Shown in pieces: positions 17,301-25,280 of a stretch of DNA of 64,000 nt. The notes below the pieces were generated by a model that was not told the DNA's origin, did no database searches, and worked only from the letters and a program-made list of their open reading frames with translations. Each line of letters begins with the position of its first letter. The stretch's first letter is position 1. Made by a program: the position numbers and the translations under genes. Location of the stretch: positions 4,486 through 68,485 of the forward strand of contig CAZIIU010000018.1 of assembly GCA_964539395.1 (NCBI GenBank), read 5' to 3'. This DNA is from M55B112 sp964539395 (lineage in GTDB: Bacteria; Bacteroidota; Bacteroidia; Bacteroidales; GCA-2748055).

Positions 17301-20104
17301 TTTATCTCAACCGGATCAAAACCTGTTAACCCGGATAGCAGCACCTCCGACAATATCGGATGATTGTACACCCGGGCATTAAAGCTGAAATTTGAAGGAA
17401 CAGAAAGGGTCTCTCCCTCTCCATTGGTGCCCTCTTCTTTAACAGTATCTTCAGCTGTAGAAAGAGCATTACGTGCTGAATCAGTATTCACTGCAACAAT
17501 TGCGGCCATTCTCCTATCGCTCTTCTCATCATCACTTATTCCCTTGTAAATATCCACTTCACTTTCATCCGGTGGAAGATTCGGTGGAAGATTCTCATGC
17601 TCTGAAGGCAAAGAAATATACCCGGCAATAAAATGCTTCAGCTCATTGATAATGGCTGTGGGCGGGATCGTCCCTGTGTAGTCAACTTCCAAAAGCTTAC
17701 TACTTACCTGCAGTTCACTTGACCCCGGGGTATTTGCAAAAAATGCCGATAGCGAATCGAGTGCATACAACTGCTCCTCCCTTACCGCATGAATGTCCGA
17801 AAGGTCGATCCTGCCCTCTAAATTCCCGGACGTTCCAGTAAAATCTCCCACGGCAATCAATCCAATGCGTATATCTTTTTCGGAAAAATTGAGCTCATTC
17901 AGATCGGCACCCTGCAGATCTAACTTAAAGTCGTAATGCTCCTTACCAGGGCTCAGATTCACCAATCCGTCGAAGCCTAGCACCAGGTTCTCATCCTCCA
18001 GGTCGACCCGCCCCTCAAACATCCGGTCGCTGAATATGCCACCGATAGTAAGTCCGTGATACACATAGTTGTTCAGGAATAATTCTGACACATCGGCATC
18101 TACCCTGGCGGTAAGTGCTCTCCACTTGAGCCCGTTGCCGCTCACCTTCGAAGTAACCGACAACTGCCCGAACATCACTGTATCACGCATCAGCAGACCG
18201 AGGTTAAAGTTATCTGCTTCAAACCTGCCCCTGAATGACTCGTCGTGACTGAGAGCAGCCGAAAGCTGCAGATTACCGAAGCTGCTCTCAAGCATCGCCG
18301 TTGCGTTAAAAGCGTTCAGCATCCCCCGGAGGGTGAGTTGCAGATCAAGACGATCGGGCAGTGCAATTTCCCCTGGTACCAAATTACCTGCCAGCATTAG
18401 AATATCCTGCCGGCCTGAGGTGAACTGAAATGATGGGATACTCACCACTGAACTATCGGTTTCAGGCAGTCCTGTAACACCGATATCTGCTTTCAGCTCC
18501 GTTTGTTCACCTGTCAGTATCTGCAAATCGGTAACCGATATATCGGCAAGTTTGCCCGAAAAACTTCCGGATAGGGCGGTACTGATTTCCTGTCTTGAAA
18601 AATAAGGTCGCGTGCCTAACTGCGGAATGAAATATAGGAGGTCGGAATTCCGAAGCTGCAACTGCCGCAGATCAAGGGTAAAACTGACGGATGCGATGGA
18701 ATCTGTCAACATCTGAATGGAAGGGTACTGCGCTTGCAGGTTGGCGGAAATGGCAGAGTGGGTGGTTTCAAGTTGAAATCCCTCTGCGGCAAAGGATTGA
18801 TGATCGAACCTGAAAATGCCCTCGAGCTTGTCAATGGCAAATCCATTCCCGTCGGTCGCACTGAAACTGCGGATAGTAACACCGGCATTATTGGACGAGT
18901 AATTCAGGTCCGATGCTGAAAAATCGTGAAACACAATTTCTATGTCTCTCGCGTTAAAAGACTTAGCATTCTTCTCACTCTCTTCAGCCAGACTATCTCC
19001 TTCATTCCCTGCTAAATCTGCAAGGTGGTTCTCCTTTTCCCTGTCACCTTGAGTCAGCAAACTCAATTCATTGTTTTTGAACTCTACCCGATCAACAGAA
19101 ATTTTCCAGTTGCTCTTCTCTTTGGTTGATTCCCGCGCTCCATCGGCAGTTAGACGCCTGGCATTAGACTGACTCTTAACCTTTGTGTTGAGTTGGGCAT
19201 CCTTTGAAGCAGAAGCCATTCCCATCTCTTCGGTCGAATCTTCTTTTGCTCCTGGCAGCATCGCTGACACAGCCTTCTGTAACCCTTCATTCCCTGTTGG
19301 CATCTGCTCCAATGGCATATCCGCCAGATGAAACCCGCTTTCAGCCAGCAGAAGCTTCTCCAGGGTCACCGTTTCTTGTTCCAGGTTTACCATTGCGTTG
19401 TCAAGATCAAGGCGTCCCAGGTTGACCCTTGCCAACTGTTGGCTGACACGGTCACGCGGCTCCGTCATCACAAGATCAGCCTGCAATCCATATATATCCA
19501 GCCTGTCCACATTGTGCTCAGTTTCCCCCGGGTCGAATCCTCCCAACCGCAACCTAAGCCTCTGCAGAGCCAGTTCAGCATCGATCCCGCTGTACCGGTC
19601 GTCATACCTCACATGAATATTCTCCAGGTTCACCCTATCGATGCTGAAGTTCCACGGTGAAGTACTCCTTGCCTGATGAGCTGTTGTATCGGTGAATGCG
19701 GCGATCAGGAAGTAATAATTAAAAAGGGAGTCATTCGGATTGCGGTCCAGATGTATCGACACTTCTTCAAGTGCAATTCTGTTAACGTTTATCCTTCTGA
19801 ACAATAACTCCCTCAGAGCAATATTGACCCTGATACTGGTGGCGGCGAGCAGGGTATCCTGCTGAAGGTCGTCTAAAAAGAGACCCTTCACCACCACCGA
19901 TTTTGGAAAAGCGATGCGGACCTTGTCGATCCTGACTATGGTCCCGGTTTTGTCACTCACCGCTGTAGTGAGGCGGTGGACAATGCCGCTCTGAATGGCA
20001 GGGATCTGGAGCAGAGAAGCGAGGAGGATGAACAACAGTATAAAGCCCACAGCAATCCTAAATGTGATTTTTAACGCTTTCTTCAGATATTTCCCGCTCC
20101 CCAT
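14390..20104 (-). CDS. tamB: TamB-like translocation and assembly module protein
   Basis: 1904 residues. A single N-terminal membrane helix (about 10-33) anchors it. A very long run of beta-strand-rich, AsmA/TamB-like repeats spans the periplasm, forming a lipid-conducting groove in family members. The conserved TamB (DUF490) domain sits near residues 1400-1790, with VQGEAALSLSMDRSG, ITEGSYLVSLE and LGGDMLQPDISF. The tail is unusual: pentapeptide repeats rich in Lys, Glu and Gln follow NEWKELFRMQ, then a short PGGVILRDEEEQ segment. Co-transcribed with tamL through a 4-base overlap; a TAAATTTG promoter element lies 18 bases upstream of the start codon. Confidence 0.9.
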   Translation of the reverse strand: MGSGKYLKKALKITFRIAVGFILLFILLASLLQIPAIQSGIVHRLTTAVSDKTGTIVRIDKVRIAFPKSVVVKGLFLDDLQQDTLLAATSIRVNIALRELLFRRINVNRIALEEVSIHLDRNPNDSLFNYYFLIAAFTDTTAHQARSTSPWNFSIDRVNLENIHVRYDDRYSGIDAELALQRLRLRLGGFDPGETEHNVDRLDIYGLQADLVMTEPRDRVSQQLARVNLGRLDLDNAMVNLEQETVTLEKLLLAESGFHLADMPLEQMPTGNEGLQKAVSAMLPGAKEDSTEEMGMASASKDAQLNTKVKSQSNARRLTADGARESTKEKSNWKISVDRVEFKNNELSLLTQGDREKENHLADLAGNEGDSLAEESEKNAKSFNARDIEIVFHDFSASDLNYSSNNAGVTIRSFSATDGNGFAIDKLEGIFRFDHQSFAAEGFQLETTHSAISANLQAQYPSIQMLTDSIASVSFTLDLRQLQLRNSDLLYFIPQLGTRPYFSRQEISTALSGSFSGKLADISVTDLQILTGEQTELKADIGVTGLPETDSSVVSIPSFQFTSGRQDILMLAGNLVPGEIALPDRLDLQLTLRGMLNAFNATAMLESSFGNLQLSAALSHDESFRGRFEADNFNLGLLMRDTVMFGQLSVTSKVSGNGLKWRALTARVDADVSELFLNNYVYHGLTIGGIFSDRMFEGRVDLEDENLVLGFDGLVNLSPGKEHYDFKLDLQGADLNELNFSEKDIRIGLIAVGDFTGTSGNLEGRIDLSDIHAVREEQLYALDSLSAFFANTPGSSELQVSSKLLEVDYTGTIPPTAIINELKHFIAGYISLPSEHENLPPNLPPDESEVDIYKGISDDEKSDRRMAAIVAVNTDSARNALSTAEDTVKEEGTNGEGETLSVPSNFSFNARVYNHPILSEVLLSGLTGFDPVEIKGEFNSDSGILGLDARIKNIKYSGLEINDLALVADTDSSVIHYAVSARSVATEQVEFANLMFAGNVGDQRIVTDFTSINENLRKKFAIHSVITHDGDEYRLVIDPEDLFLMYQRWEIDPDNQILFGREGVMIDRLFMENGERAVRIASVNREFNDDLSIEIKNFRLADLSSIIENDSELVKGRVDGTILVKRAGFAASSSSASERSSNGANASGTAMADSPSADPDHVPVSHSPIVSSVFNTEAEIPGQKRSPGNPATGIIADISISNLIVREVPIGSLTLTTTNPSVNRFDLSAALSGAGNDLSASGYIISSTNQGTIDLVADIASLSMNAVEAFSFGQITETAGTLSGNASISGTFSSPEVTGKLHFSEVFLRPAVLNNRLQVADETVQLRSDGLYFDTFMITDSNNQNAIINGSVKMKLFKDLVMDLQLQADDFLLMNTTVKDNETVFGRMVIDSDIDIRGPLDLPVVSGRLRLKEGSHATFIVPESRLTTDRGENVVRFEGPDELHPILEEGTRATVSRSGFTGIDLSTIFEIDRGATLRLLMDPTSTDSLVVQGEAALSLSMDRSGKMSLTGVYNITEGSYLVSLESVIKRRFVIVEGSSITWNGDPLDATLSLDARYTVQASPYDLVAAQVSGLSDADRGAYRQQVPFWVLLKLGGDMLQPDISFAIELPPDMKGAMEGALNQKLAQLNQDASSLNKQVFALLLLNRFVQENPLQAETGSTASIVRSTVGSFLSAQLNRLGAGVLPGTELNVDIQSYEEYETETPQGRTEVEVGIRQQLINERLSVQLGGSFDVEGERAMENRASEMAGDVRVEYKLTEDGALRLKGFRQGRYEGALEGQIIETGAGVSYVSDFNEWKELFRMQEKEKGQKEKNQKEKNQKEKGQKEKNQEEKNQDEKRQKEKNQEEKNQDEKGQKEKNQKVKGQNEKRSNDKENEDEIPGGVILRDEEEQEASLPNRQEYRYP
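14495..14689 (-). repeat. 15-bp tandem repeat coding a (K/E/D)EK(N/G/R)Q pentapeptide array
   Basis: Thirteen in-frame 15-base units at the 3' end of tamB, read on the minus strand as variants of KEKNQ (KEKGQ, EEKNQ, DEKRQ, DEKGQ, KVKGQ, last NEKRS). Units differ by a few bases, so the array has diverged but keeps frame. The product would be a highly charged, probably disordered or helical periplasmic tail. Antisense it gives a Leu-rich open frame, which is an artefact. Confidence 0.9.
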
Positions 20105-20121
20105 TCAAAACCGAGTTTATT

Positions 20122-20129
20122 CAAATTTA
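20122..20129 (-). promoter_or_regulatory. Promoter -7 element of tamB-tamL
   Basis: TAAATTTG on the minus strand, an exact match to the Bacteroidota -7 consensus TAnnTTTG, 18 bases upstream of the tamB start codon. No well-spaced -33 TTG was found. Confidence 0.5.
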
Positions 20130-20381
20130 CTAAAAAAACAATCCCGTACCTACATGAAACACGTGGATACACCAATATAACAAATTAAAAATGAAATTGA
20201 TGAGGAATCGCCGGTGTTATCTGGCATGGCACATGGTTTTTTGAAAGGGTACTGGCTCCCGCTGAAAAATATTCACTGGCCGGGGCTAGTGAAACATGCA
20301 AACCATATCTGCATTGCAGAAGTGAATCCTTTTGTATATAATTGTGAAAAATTAATGATACACCATTAATTATCACTACCA

Positions 20382-20801
20382 ATGAAATACTACTCTACCC
20401 CGCACAGGTTTCTGAGACATCTGCCCACGCTACCATTCATTTATTTGGCAGTATTTCCGATGGTTTTTATGGATTTCTGGGTAGAGTTGTATCACCGGGT
20501 CTGCTTTCCCTTTTACAGGATAGCGTATGTGAAACGCAGTGAATATATTAAAATCGACCGGCACAAACTGAAGTACCTGAATATTATGCAGCGAATCAAT
20601 TGTGCCTACTGCGGGTATGCCAATGGCCTGGTGAAGTACTGGGTGAAAATATTTGCAGAAACGGAGGCTTACTGGTGCGGTATCCAGCATGAAAAGAGCG
20701 AAAACTTCAAAGCGCCGGAGCACCACATGGATTTTATCCCATACGGTGATGAGAAGGCTTACAGAGAAACATACGCAGACGACAAGACCAACAAGTTATA
20801 A
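20382..20801 (+). CDS. Conserved hypothetical protein with CAYCGYANG motif
   Basis: 139 residues. The N-terminus has one hydrophobic segment (LPFIYLAVFPMVFMDFWVEL, about 16-35) that could be a membrane helix. The middle holds a Cys pair in NCAYCGYANGLVKYW (about 73-87) and a third Cys in YWCGIQH (about 97-103). I recall this pattern in uncharacterised proteins of many bacteria. The Cys-x2-Cys plus Cys/His could bind metal, but this is inference. It has no operon partner, sitting between the divergent tamB and a convergent glycosyltransferase. The ATG at 20382 gives a Lys-rich cytoplasmic N-terminus. Confidence 0.7.
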   Translation: MKYYSTPHRFLRHLPTLPFIYLAVFPMVFMDFWVELYHRVCFPFYRIAYVKRSEYIKIDRHKLKYLNIMQRINCAYCGYANGLVKYWVKIFAETEAYWCGIQHEKSENFKAPEHHMDFIPYGDEKAYRETYADDKTNKL

Positions 20802-20860
20802 TGACCTTCTTCAATCATGTCGTCCCAAGCGCCATGATCCTTCAACCGCTGAAAGGAATT

Positions 20861-21823
20861 CTATTTTTGCCGCAATAGGATATAATTCCTGAATTCCCCC
20901 AGCCTTCTCCCGAGCAACAACCTTTTTTCAATCCACGAAACAATCCTGTATTTCAAACGATCGTGTTTCATCGTAATGGGATTCAGGCTCTTAGCCGGAC
21001 CCTCAAATCGTAACTGGTCGTGCCAGTTGAACCTCGCGATCCATGGCTCCAACACGGCGGGATGAGTTCCTTCAAACCGCGTCAGCCCAGTTAATCTTCC
21101 ATAATCGAAATAATCCGGGTATTTGTTGTTCCTGATCTTTTTATCGACCGACTCGCGCCCCTCATGGTTCGTGGTAAAAGCCTTGATTTTATTCTGCATC
21201 ACCCTTGGTGGACGCACCCAGCCATAGTGGTAGATTGAAGCTTTCACTGTTGCCACTTTCAGTTTGTAGGTCTGATCCTGCTGCCTGTAGTTCAATCCGT
21301 CAAAACCCGGAATCCTCCTGAAAGACTGGGCCGACTCCCAGGAATGTATATCAGGGTCATTGCGAATAATCCTGATCTCATTTCTGTACCAGCAGTGATT
21401 GTCCTGCAGATGCCAGTAATCGCCCCAGAAATGATGGTAATTAAACAGTAACCCCTCCACCTCCCTGTCATCCAGCAGCTCGATGCATCGCTGCTTGATT
21501 ACCGGCAGGTACTTTTCATGTACCAACTCATCCGACTGCAGGTAAAATAGCCAGTCGCCCGTACAATGACTCTTCGCAATATCGGTCTGGTGGGCGTGCT
21601 CCATTCCCCGGGGGTATTTCTCGATGTCCCACACCGTATCAATGATCCTTATCTTGTCACTGCCGATCGCCTGTATCTCTTCCCGGGTCGTGTCATCCTC
21701 ATCACTATCCCCAAGCGCCACAACGAACTCATCAACTATGGGAAGGATCGACTCAATCGCATACCGCATCGGGTAATACAGTTTGTGGGCATTCTTGCCC
21801 ATGGTAAAGCCACTTATCTTCAT
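20861..21823 (-). CDS. Glycosyltransferase family 2-like protein
   Basis: 320 residues. The N-terminus reads ISGFTMGKNAHKLYYPMRYA, then SILPIVDEFVVALGDSDEDDT, the nucleotide-sugar-binding start of a GT-A fold. GDWLFYLQSDELVHEKY (about 90-106) is the DxD-like region and matches GT2 members that act on cell-surface glycans. No membrane segment is seen, so it is a soluble or peripheral cytoplasmic enzyme. It starts 2 bases after the stop of the MsbA-like transporter gene, which suggests a role in making lipid-linked glycan. Donor and acceptor are unknown. Confidence 0.8.
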   Translation of the reverse strand: MKISGFTMGKNAHKLYYPMRYAIESILPIVDEFVVALGDSDEDDTTREEIQAIGSDKIRIIDTVWDIEKYPRGMEHAHQTDIAKSHCTGDWLFYLQSDELVHEKYLPVIKQRCIELLDDREVEGLLFNYHHFWGDYWHLQDNHCWYRNEIRIIRNDPDIHSWESAQSFRRIPGFDGLNYRQQDQTYKLKVATVKASIYHYGWVRPPRVMQNKIKAFTTNHEGRESVDKKIRNNKYPDYFDYGRLTGLTRFEGTHPAVLEPWIARFNWHDQLRFEGPAKSLNPITMKHDRLKYRIVSWIEKRLLLGRRLGEFRNYILLRQK

Positions 21824-21825
21824 TT

Positions 21826-23709
21826 TTAAAAACTCTGCAGAGAATACAACTTTCTATAATACCCATCTCTCTTTTTCACAAGCTCCTCGTGCCGGCCCTG
21901 TTCCACGATCCGTCCCTCATCAAGGACCACGATCAGGTCGGCGTTCTTAATCGTCGATAATCTGTGAGCAATAACGATCGAGGTACGGTTCTTCATCAGC
22001 CTTTCGATTGCGTTTTGTACCTCGCGCTCACTCTCTGTATCGAGTGAGGAGGTAGCCTCATCGAGAATCAGGATCGGTGGATTGGCCATCACGGCCCTGG
22101 CAATGCTGATTCGCTGTTTCTGTCCTCCCGACAATTTGTTGCCGCCATCACCCACCCCCTCCTGCATGCCGCCGGGTGTTTCATTAATAAAGGTAGTCGC
22201 ATTGGCGACCTCAGCAGCCTCAGCCACTGCAGCAGTCTCCGCCTCAATTGCTCGTTCTGCCTCTGCTGCTGAAACCTTTGCCTCCCTGATTGCCCCGGTC
22301 TGGGATACCTGTGAACCAAATGCTATGTTGTTATAAAAGTTGTCGTTAAACAGGATCGAATCCTGCGACACTATCCCCATCAGGTTGCGCAGGTCACGCA
22401 ACCGGTACTCCTTCAGTGAGACACCGTCAAGTAGTATCTCCCCTTCCACCGGATCCATGAACCGTGGCAGCAGGTCGACAAGTGTCGATTTACCAGCTCC
22501 CGACTTACCTACTAACGCGATCAGCTGTCCCTTTTTGATAGTAAGGTTCACCTCTTTCAGTACATCCTCCTCCTCGTACCTGAAGCTCACGTTCCTGAAT
22601 TCGATCTGCTTCCTGAAATCATTCACCGGACGAGGATTGCTCAACTCAACGATCCTTTCATCGGCATCCAGGAGTTCATCTACCCGGTCGACCGATGCCA
22701 TCCCCTTCTGGATAGAAAACCAGGCATTAGCAAAGTTCTTTACAGGAGTGATCACCTGACTGAATACCACCAGGAAAAAGATCAGGCTTTCTGAGCTCAT
22801 ATCGTGCTCCCCTGAAAGCACCATCCATCCACCATATGACATAAGGATCATCAGTACGATCGTTCCCATGAACTCACTCAGCGGACTGGCCAGCTGGCGC
22901 CGCCGCATGACCCGCTTCATCATCCGAGAGAATCGGTTATTTGCAATCCGGAACCTATTCTCCATCCTCTGTTCACCATTAAACCCTTTGATGATCCGGA
23001 GTCCACCAAGCGTCTCCTCGATCACCGACATTACCTCACCCAGAAGCTGCTGCCCCCTGAAAGATTTGCGGCGCAGGTTACGGGCAATCCTCCCGATCAG
23101 CAGACCCGACACAGGCAGGATTACAATCACAAATAGTGTCAGCTGCCAGTTAGTAGCCACCAGAAATGAAAGGTATATAATAATTGTCAGGGGATCGCGG
23201 AATACCATCTGCAGGGAGCTCATAATCGAGGTCTCAATCTCCTGAACATCGTTTGAAACCCGTGCCATCACATCACCTTTTCTCGCCTCGCTGTAATACG
23301 CCAATGGCAGCCTGATCAGCTTGCTATAAAGCTCCCTGCGAATATCACGTACCGTGTAGGCCCTCACAGGGGCAAGACAGTAATTGGCAAGATAGAGAAA
23401 CCCGTTTTTCATCAGACTGAAGATAACCACGATTGCACTCACTACGATCATTGCCATCGGTTTTCCATATTCGATCATCACCTGGCTCAGCAGGTAGTTG
23501 ATAGTATGAAAGAAGTATGAGGTCTTCAGTTCAAACTCCCTTGGCTCGAGAACCAGCGGTTGATTGTCGAACAGCACCTGCAGGAAAGGAATCACCATCG
23601 CAAAGGAGAACAATGCAAAAAATGCACTCAGTATGTTATAGATTACATTCTGAACGACATTCCACTTATATGGAACCAGGTAACGGAAAAGTTTAAAAAA
23701 TCGTTTCAT
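21826..23709 (-). CDS. msbA: MsbA-like ABC transporter (fused permease and ATPase)
   Basis: 627 residues. Six membrane helices occupy about residues 1-330. The ATPase follows with Walker A GKSGAGKST (about 401-409), Q-loop region GIVSQDS, signature LSGGQKQR, Walker B ILILDEATSSLD and switch AHRLSTI. This is the lipid A/multidrug half-transporter layout that works as a homodimer. Between the Q-loop and the signature, near residues 468-500, lies an extra Ala/Glu-rich helical stretch longer than in usual MsbA. It lies between purB (12 bases upstream) and a glycosyltransferase (2 bases downstream). Lipid A core export is plausible but not proven. Confidence 0.88.
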   Translation of the reverse strand: MKRFFKLFRYLVPYKWNVVQNVIYNILSAFFALFSFAMVIPFLQVLFDNQPLVLEPREFELKTSYFFHTINYLLSQVMIEYGKPMAMIVVSAIVVIFSLMKNGFLYLANYCLAPVRAYTVRDIRRELYSKLIRLPLAYYSEARKGDVMARVSNDVQEIETSIMSSLQMVFRDPLTIIIYLSFLVATNWQLTLFVIVILPVSGLLIGRIARNLRRKSFRGQQLLGEVMSVIEETLGGLRIIKGFNGEQRMENRFRIANNRFSRMMKRVMRRRQLASPLSEFMGTIVLMILMSYGGWMVLSGEHDMSSESLIFFLVVFSQVITPVKNFANAWFSIQKGMASVDRVDELLDADERIVELSNPRPVNDFRKQIEFRNVSFRYEEEDVLKEVNLTIKKGQLIALVGKSGAGKSTLVDLLPRFMDPVEGEILLDGVSLKEYRLRDLRNLMGIVSQDSILFNDNFYNNIAFGSQVSQTGAIREAKVSAAEAERAIEAETAAVAEAAEVANATTFINETPGGMQEGVGDGGNKLSGGQKQRISIARAVMANPPILILDEATSSLDTESEREVQNAIERLMKNRTSIVIAHRLSTIKNADLIVVLDEGRIVEQGRHEELVKKRDGYYRKLYSLQSF

Positions 23710-23721
23710 TCAAATTCCAGG

Positions 23722-25065
23722 CTACAGGCCCGTATAGTTCATCGGGGTAATCTGCTTTAACTCTTCCTTCACCTCCCTGCTCACATTTAAAGTATCGATA
23801 AATGCCCCGATGGCCTCCTTCGTGATCTTTTCGTTCTTGCGTGTCAGCTCCAAAAGTGTCTCATACGGTTTCGGATAACCTTCGCGGCGAAGAATTGTCT
23901 GAATCGCCTCTGCCACCACCGCCCAGTTATTATCAAGATCTGCATTTATTGCCTGCTCGTTCACCAACAGTTTTTTAAAGCCCTTTTTGATCGATTTCAT
24001 GGCAATTAAAGAATGGGCAATCGGCACACCGATATTTCGCAATACCGTGGAATCGGTTAAATCGCGCTGCAGTCGCGATACCGGAAGCTTGGATGCCAGG
24101 TAATCATATAACGCATTGGCCACTCCCAGATTACCTTCAGCATTCTCGAAATCGATGGGGTTTACCTTGTGCGGCATCGCTGAAGACCCTACCTCGCCTT
24201 TTTTTATAGCTTGCCTGAAATATTCCATGGAAATGTAGGACCACATATCGCGCGAAAGATCGATCAGGATGGTATTGATCCTCGACATTGCATGAAACAT
24301 CGCCGCAAGGTTATCATAGTGGTCGATCTGGGTGGTAGGCCAGGACCGTTTCAATCCGAATGCGTCGAGCAATAGTTCTTCACCGAAAGCAAACCAGTCG
24401 ATCTCCGGGTATGCCAGCTTGTGTGCATTCATATTGCCCGTGGCACCGCCAAATTTTCCAGGAACGGCGATCTCCTCCAGCCGGGTGATCTGCTCATCCA
24501 GTCGTGAAGTAAAGACGCGCAGCTCTTTCCCGAGGCGGGTTGGAGAAGCAGGCTGACCATGTGTTCGGGCCAGCATCGGAATCTCCCACCAATCCTCTGC
24601 AAGATTTTCAAGCTGTGCGATAAGCTCATCAATAGCAGGATAATAGACCTGATCGAGTGCATGCCGCAAAGACAATGGTACAGCCGTGTTATTAATGTCC
24701 TGTGAAGTGAGCCCAAAGTGGATGAATTCCGAATATTGCACCAGGCCAAGGTCAGAGAACCGCTCCTTCAGGTAGTATTCCACCGCCTTCACATCGTGGT
24801 TGGTCACCGACTCAATCTCCTTCACCTTCATTGCCTCTTCAGGTGAAAAAGCCAGATACACCATCCTGAGGTCGCCAAACCTATCCTTCGGAAAGTCCGC
24901 AAGCTGCTCAATACCCAAATTCACCAGGGCAATAAAGTATTCCACCTCAACATGGAGTCGGTATTTGATAAGTGCATATTCGGAAAAATAGGACTCAAGA
25001 ATCTGTACTTTCGACCTGTATCGCCCGTCCACCGGCGAAATGGCCATCAATGTGCTTAAACTCAT
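23722..25065 (-). CDS. purB: Adenylosuccinate lyase
   Basis: 447 residues, normal length. It cleaves adenylosuccinate to AMP and fumarate, and SAICAR to AICAR, in purine synthesis. Family marks are TSQDINNTAVP, ARTHGQPASPTRLGKEL with the catalytic His, and the flexible signature loop GEVGSSAMPHKVNPIDFENAEG holding the catalytic Ser. The start gives MSLSTLMAISPVDGRY, the usual N-terminus. A promoter element lies 18 bases upstream of the start, and the gene likely leads a transcript with the MsbA-like transporter and glycosyltransferase. Confidence 0.96.
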   Translation of the reverse strand: MSLSTLMAISPVDGRYRSKVQILESYFSEYALIKYRLHVEVEYFIALVNLGIEQLADFPKDRFGDLRMVYLAFSPEEAMKVKEIESVTNHDVKAVEYYLKERFSDLGLVQYSEFIHFGLTSQDINNTAVPLSLRHALDQVYYPAIDELIAQLENLAEDWWEIPMLARTHGQPASPTRLGKELRVFTSRLDEQITRLEEIAVPGKFGGATGNMNAHKLAYPEIDWFAFGEELLLDAFGLKRSWPTTQIDHYDNLAAMFHAMSRINTILIDLSRDMWSYISMEYFRQAIKKGEVGSSAMPHKVNPIDFENAEGNLGVANALYDYLASKLPVSRLQRDLTDSTVLRNIGVPIAHSLIAMKSIKKGFKKLLVNEQAINADLDNNWAVVAEAIQTILRREGYPKPYETLLELTRKNEKITKEAIGAFIDTLNVSREVKEELKQITPMNYTGL

Positions 25066-25082
25066 AATCTGCGATTAAAACA

Positions 25083-25090
25083 CAAATTTA
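25083..25090 (-). promoter_or_regulatory. Promoter -7 element of purB
   Basis: TAAATTTG on the minus strand matches TAnnTTTG exactly, 18 bases upstream of the purB start codon, implying a very short leader. A matching -33 element is not clear. Confidence 0.5.
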
Positions 25091-25280
25091 AGGGAAAATT
25101 GTCAGAAAGCAGAGCATTAATGACAGAGAGTTGCACAACCGTGAACCCTATATCAGAACTCTGAACTATTTATCGTATTTTTACGTGAACAAAACTTGTG
25201 CCGGCTGGTAATATATTACGATCCTGGATCCGGCAGGGAAACTTAAAACAATTGTAAACAATACAGTAAAACCAGCAGAT

